Shown here one piece after another: positions 48,278-64,000 of a DNA stretch of 64,000 bases (its first letter is position 1; every line of letters starts with the position of its first letter). Made by a program: the position numbers and the translations under genes. The stretch is from Oasisia sp. SBJ-2009 (Eukaryota; Annelida; Polychaeta; Sabellida; Siboglinidae): NCBI GenBank assembly GCA_964017155.1, contig OZ024862.1, positions 39,365,675-39,429,674 of the forward strand, in the 5' to 3' direction. Under the pieces are notes generated by a model, which was not told the origin of the DNA, did not search any database, and worked only from the letters and a program-made list of their open reading frames with translations.

Positions 48278-49775
48278 CACCCACATCCCCGTAAGTTCTG
48301 TTTGTTTGTGCACCCACATCACCATCAGTTATGTTTGTTTGTACACCCACATCCCCATCAGTTCTGTTTGTTTGTGCACCCACATCCCCATCAGTTATGT
48401 TTGTTTGTGCACCCACATCACCATCAGTTATGTTTGTTTGTACACCCACATCCCCGTAAGTTCTGTTTGTTTGTACACCCACATCCCCATCAGTTCTGTT
48501 TGTTTGTGCACCCACATCCCCGTAAGTTCTGTTTGTTTGTGCACCCTCATCCCCGTAAGTTCTGTTTGTTTGTACACCCACATCACCATCAGTTCTGTTT
48601 GTTTGTACACCCACATCACCATCAGTTCGGTTTGTTTGTGCACCCACATCACCATCAGTTCTGTTTGTTTGTGCACCCACATCACCATCAGTTCGGTTTG
48701 TTTGTGCACCCACATCACCATCAGTTCTGTTTGTTTGTACACCCACATCACCATCAGTTCTGTTTGTTTGTACACCCACATTCCCGTCAGTTCTGTTTGT
48801 TTGTACATCCACATCACCATCAGTTCTGTTTGTTTGTGCACCCACATCACCATCAGTTCTGTTTGTTTGTACACCCACATTCCCGTCAGTTCTGTTTGTT
48901 TGTGCACCCACATCACCATCAGTTCGGTTTGTTTGTGCACCCACATCACCATCAGTTCTGTTTGTTTGTACACCCACATCACCATCAGTTCTGTTTGTTT
49001 GTACACCCACATTCCCGTCAGTTCTGTTTGTTTGTACATCCACATCACCATCAGTTCTGTTTGTTTGTGCACCCACATCACCATCATTTCTGTTTGTTTG
49101 TTTGTTTGTACACCCATATCCCCGGAAGTTATGTTTGTTTGTACACCCTCATCCCCGTCAGTTCAGTTTGTTTGTGCACCCACATCACCATCAGTTCTGT
49201 TTGTTTGTACACCCACATCACCATCAGTTGAGTTTGTTTGTGCACCCACATCACCATCAGTTCTGTTTGTTTGTACACCCACATTCCAGTCAGTTCTGTT
49301 TGTTTGTACACCCACATTCCCGTCAGTTCTGTTTGTTTGTGCACCCTCATCACCATCAGTTCTGTTTGTTTGTACACCCACATCACTATCAATTCTGTTT
49401 GTTTGTACACCCACATTCCAGTCAGTTCTGTTTGTTTGTGCACCCTCATTACCATCATTTCTGTTTGTTTGTACACCCACATTCCCGTCAGTTCTGTTTG
49501 TTTGTGCACCCACATTCCCATCAGTTCTGTTTGTTTGTACACCCACATCACCATCAGTTCTGTTTGTTTGTACACCCACATTCCCATCAGTTCTGTTTGT
49601 TTGTACACCCACATCACCATCAGTTCTGTTTGTTTGTGCACCCACATTCCCATCAGTTCTGTTTGTTTGTACACCCACATCACCATCAGTTCTGTTTGTT
49701 TGTACACCCACATTCCCATCAGTTCTGTTTGTTTGTACACCCACATCACCATCAGTTATGTTTGTTTGTGCACCT
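48278..49775. repeat. 33-bp minisatellite, about 45 copies
   Basis: Unit contains TTCTGTTTGTTTGTACACCC and ACATCACCATCAG. Polymorphic sites are TAC/TGC, ATCACC/ATTCCC/ATCCCC, ATCAG/GTCAG/GTAAG and TTCTG/TTCGG/TTATG. Because 33 is divisible by three the array stays open in several frames on both strands with 11-residue repeats, but there is no start context, splice context or sign that any is a gene. Several units carry GTAAGT, a perfect donor hexamer. Confidence 0.93.
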
Positions 49776-49799
49776 TGGCCAACCTTCCACATGTTTATT

Positions 49800-49864
49800 A
49801 ATGCACACACACAACACAACACAACACAACCAACACAACACACACAACACAACACAACACACAC

Positions 49865-49897
<33 letters not shown>

Positions 49898-50425
49898 CAC
49901 AACACAACACAACACAACACAACACAACACAACACAACACACAACACACACAACACAACACACAACAACACAACACAACACAACACAAACACAACACACA
50001 CAACACAACACAACACAACACAACACAACACAACACAACACACACAACACAACACAACACAACACAACACAACACAACACACAACACAACACAACACAAC
50101 ACAACACAACACAACACAACACAACACAACACAACACAACACAACACAACACAACACAACACAACACAACACAACACAACACAACACAACACAACACAAC
50201 ACAACACAACACAACACAACACAACACAACACAACACAACACAACACAACACAACACAACACAACACAACACAACACAACACAACACAACACAACACAAC
50301 ACAACACAACACAACACAACACAACACAACACAACACAACACAACACAACACAACACAACACAACACAACACAACACAACACAACACAACACAACACAAC
50401 ACAACACAACACAACACAACACAAC
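49800..50425. repeat. (ACAAC)n pentanucleotide array
   Basis: Interrupted by CA stretches to about 50,080, then perfect for about 340 bp. Confidence 0.95.
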
Positions 50426-50524
50426 CTAAAGGTAACTTCCTTGTATACATGGCACGTCGGGCAGGACACAACACAACACAACCTAAAGGTAACTTCCTTG
50501 TATACATGGCACGTCGGGCAGGAC
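50426..50524. repeat. 57-bp tandem duplication at the end of the pentamer array
   Basis: CCTAAAGGTAACTTCCTTGT through GGCACGTCGGGCAGGAC occurs twice, with a short ACAAC run between copies, so a unique flank was duplicated together with part of the array. Confidence 0.9.
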
Positions 50525-51384
50525 GCCTCGATATACGGATTATGGTTGACAGTGACCCACACTGAAGACAACACATCATTTGAAGAGCGTTAATTAGATA
50601 CATTTATTTTGATAAACGTAGACACAGACACACCTTAGACACACAGACCAGGCTTATATTGTCATCGTAATCTCGGCAATCCATGTATCTTGTGCTGTCT
50701 TTTACACGACCCTAATTATGATATAGTTCTAACGATTATGATTCGTCCAGCGAATTAATTTCATTAATTACATGTTGTATGTATAGGAAAAACCATATTA
50801 TTATTGTTCGGACGGTGCTATAAACACACACATACATATACCCCCCCCCCCCCCCACACACACACACACACACACACACACATGCACGCACGCACGCACG
50901 CATGCACTCATACACACACAAACACACACACACACACACTCACACACACGCACATACACACACACACACACACACACAAACAAACACACACATCGATATA
51001 GTAAGGTTATCAAGTTTAACATAGTAGATTATTATCCCTGGACCAATGATGTCCATGTGCTGTCCATGTGCTCCCAAATTGGCAAAAAAAATAGTGCAAT
51101 ACGTCATCGGCAAATATTTTTAACATTTCTCCTAAAATGATCTCTACTATCTGTAATTCTAAAAATGCAATACATAATACTAGGTTTTCCTGGTGAAACC
51201 ACCTGAATTTCATTTTTGAACAGTTCATATTTCACACACTTTTATACAATCGTGTCACAAGGTCTTCATGTGACTTGTCCCTTCGACGTTTCATCGATAT
51301 GTAAGTCAAACTTGTATCGTCAGATGTAAGTCTGTTGTGTGCGCATTGACGTACTCTCCGAACCGCTAGCGCAGGACACTACGG
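50525..51384. other. 3' flank of the SEA-EGF-CBM14 gene
   Basis: Probably contains the 3' UTR of the minus-strand gene. No unambiguous polyadenylation signal was fixed. Contains a C-run and CA tract (50,840-50,990). Confidence 0.4.
50840..50990. repeat. C-run and (CA)n tract
   Basis: CCCCCCCCCCCCCCC followed by CA repeats with GCACGCACGCACGC. Confidence 0.9.
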
Positions 51385-62513
<11,129 letters not shown>

Positions 62514-64000
62514 CTGCAATACACAACAATGCATTGAAAATACTAATAACTAACTAAAACATTACAAATAGTGCACTGCCAACAGTACGTATTATTCTGC
62601 CATTCTCATGAGTTGGTCTTATGGTGGTGCTAACGTTCTTTGTTACAATAACGGAAAGTCGGGACACGAACGGTTATATGGACCCAGCGTTTATAGCTGA
62701 ATGCATTTCTTTTAATTGTTATGGGCTGTTACTCAACGCGTCCTACATACGAGTAAGGAATGTCCTATTATTATTTCGCCGTCGAGTTCGACCGTGCGTG
62801 AATTCTACGTAGATTGTGTATCTAATTAGACCGAGACACCTGTTCACTGGTATTTCCCGGTGTCAAGCGGCGACATTGTCCATCCACTCGCTCGCGTGGG
62901 TCGCGTCTCTTGCCGTGTACAGAGTGGTTTGTATCGCAGCAGTAACAATACCTTGGCACCGACTGTTAGAGAGAGCGCAGCCTTACAAAGAAGGCACTGT
63001 CGTCATACAACGCTATGTGTACAGGTGGACCCGTGGGACTGTAGGCACGTCTCTCATAGACCTCTAGTTATTGCTTATGTTATACATGGACATTGTCTAG
63101 TAATCTAATACGTTCTGTGTAGACGTCTTTCAGATGTGTTTTGACGATCTGCGTCACTGTGTCGGCTGACATTGTACGAGGAAGCAATATCGCTTATACT
63201 AATAACTATTAGTAGTGTATTGACCGCATATAATACAAAATACAGTCTTAGTCTATTGGCTTAGATGACTGACGTTATTGAGCAGTCTAGCAGGAAGTTA
63301 TCGTTATAAGATTTACTGTAGCGTATACACGCTGTAACTTGGACCAATACTCTTTTGCAATAGGTGTTTAATGTTTATTTTATCTTTATTTGTTTCCTTA
63401 TACATTTGAGCATAGTATTGATGTTTACAGTAATTTTAGTTATTGTTAAATAATAATAATAACATGATCTTAATTATTTAATTTGACAATATTACATATG
63501 ACACAATTTTTACTATTCAAATGTATTTTTGTTTTATTTATTTAGTTATTTACTTATTTATTTTTAACATACATTGTACATGTATAGTCAATATTTACCG
63601 CTGTGAACATTATTTGATGTAGCGCTCAACAAAATAAATATTGTTATTATTATTATCCCATTGGGCGCCGTTGTCAGGAAGTTAACACAACAGATTATAG
63701 TTTCTGTAGGTGTGTTTGTGTCTGTTTGTGCGTTGTTCGAGTTCCGCTGTGTAATTAGTTATTTTATTTGTACAGCCACGTGCCATAGGGGGTGTTTAGG
63801 GGTGCTGGTGACATAATGTCTTCCTAGATATTTGGAACATAGAGGCTGCGACAGAATGGCGCTCTCCACAGACTTTCTGAAGTGCACCCTTAGACGTTTT
63901 GAAATGTCCCCTACCAAACGATTGGAAGTCGTCAATGGTGCCGCGATTTGTTTTAATAGAATCGACCTGTAGGCCAATGTAATTCATTAATTGACAAACG
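62514..64000. other. 5' region of the SEA-EGF-CBM14 gene, no confirmed exon
   Basis: On the minus strand a candidate exon at 63,038-62,987 (acceptor CCTACAG, donor TTT/GTAAGG) would encode PTGPPVHIALYDDSAFF and ends in phase 0 as required, but its own start is not found. From 63,360 on it is AT-rich, with a (TTA)n-tailed segment near 63,610-63,655 that resembles a SINE tail. Confidence 0.3.

Noticed and set aside
48174..50565. Very long open frames (up to 751 codons) across the 33-bp and ACAAC arrays
   Set aside because: They exist in several frames on both strands at once, have no ATG context and follow from repeat periods that avoid stops.
63110..63175. Minus-strand ATG frame starting MSADTVTQIV as the first exon of the SEA-EGF-CBM14 gene
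   Set aside because: No convincing donor in the required phase follows before the frame ends.

Overview
This window is animal nuclear DNA. Genes are split into many short exons with GT-AG introns, and the space between them is packed with microsatellites, minisatellites and transposon remains. The content suggests a marine invertebrate: a heparan-sulfate epimerase gene, chitin-binding and EGF modules, a Ty3/Gypsy element primed by tRNA-Leu, a SINE with a widely shared marine-invertebrate core, and a Polinton-like element. A lophotrochozoan such as a mollusc, or amphioxus, would fit. Minisatellites that run across exon-intron junctions have, as I recall, been described in amphioxus. The species cannot be decided from the sequence alone.

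Layout. 1-11,476 holds no recognisable protein gene, only several tandem arrays and perhaps an unmapped untranslated 5' exon. 11,477-21,038 (+) is a complete five-exon gene for D-glucuronyl C5-epimerase (587 aa). Intron 1 starts with about 29 copies of a 37-bp unit that repeats the end of exon 1 and its splice donor. 24,146-28,212 (-) is a compact, partly broken Polinton-like virus-derived element. 29,731-30,621 is a foldback-like element with terminal inverted repeats, 32,740-33,005 a SINE, and 34,953-38,115 (-) a Ty3/Gypsy element that keeps gag and integrase but has lost protease, reverse transcriptase and RNase H. 38,250-51,384 is almost entirely simple repeats and AT-rich DNA with no gene that I can support. 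51,385-62,513 (-) is an 18-exon gene (first exon missing) for a type II membrane protein: TM, SEA, then EGF and chitin-binding type-2 modules joined by Ser/Thr-rich linkers. 62,514-64,000 shows no confirmed gene.

How the parts relate. The two host genes both act at the secretory or extracellular face: one edits heparan sulfate in the Golgi, the other looks like a surface or matrix protein able to bind chitin. They are on opposite strands and nothing suggests co-regulation. The strongest unusual theme is that tandem duplication has captured splice junctions at three places (GLCE exon 1 donor, GLCE exon 4 donor, and the acceptor of EGF module D). In the two arrays an in-frame stop follows if a decoy site is used, so splicing must pick one site out of several near-identical ones.
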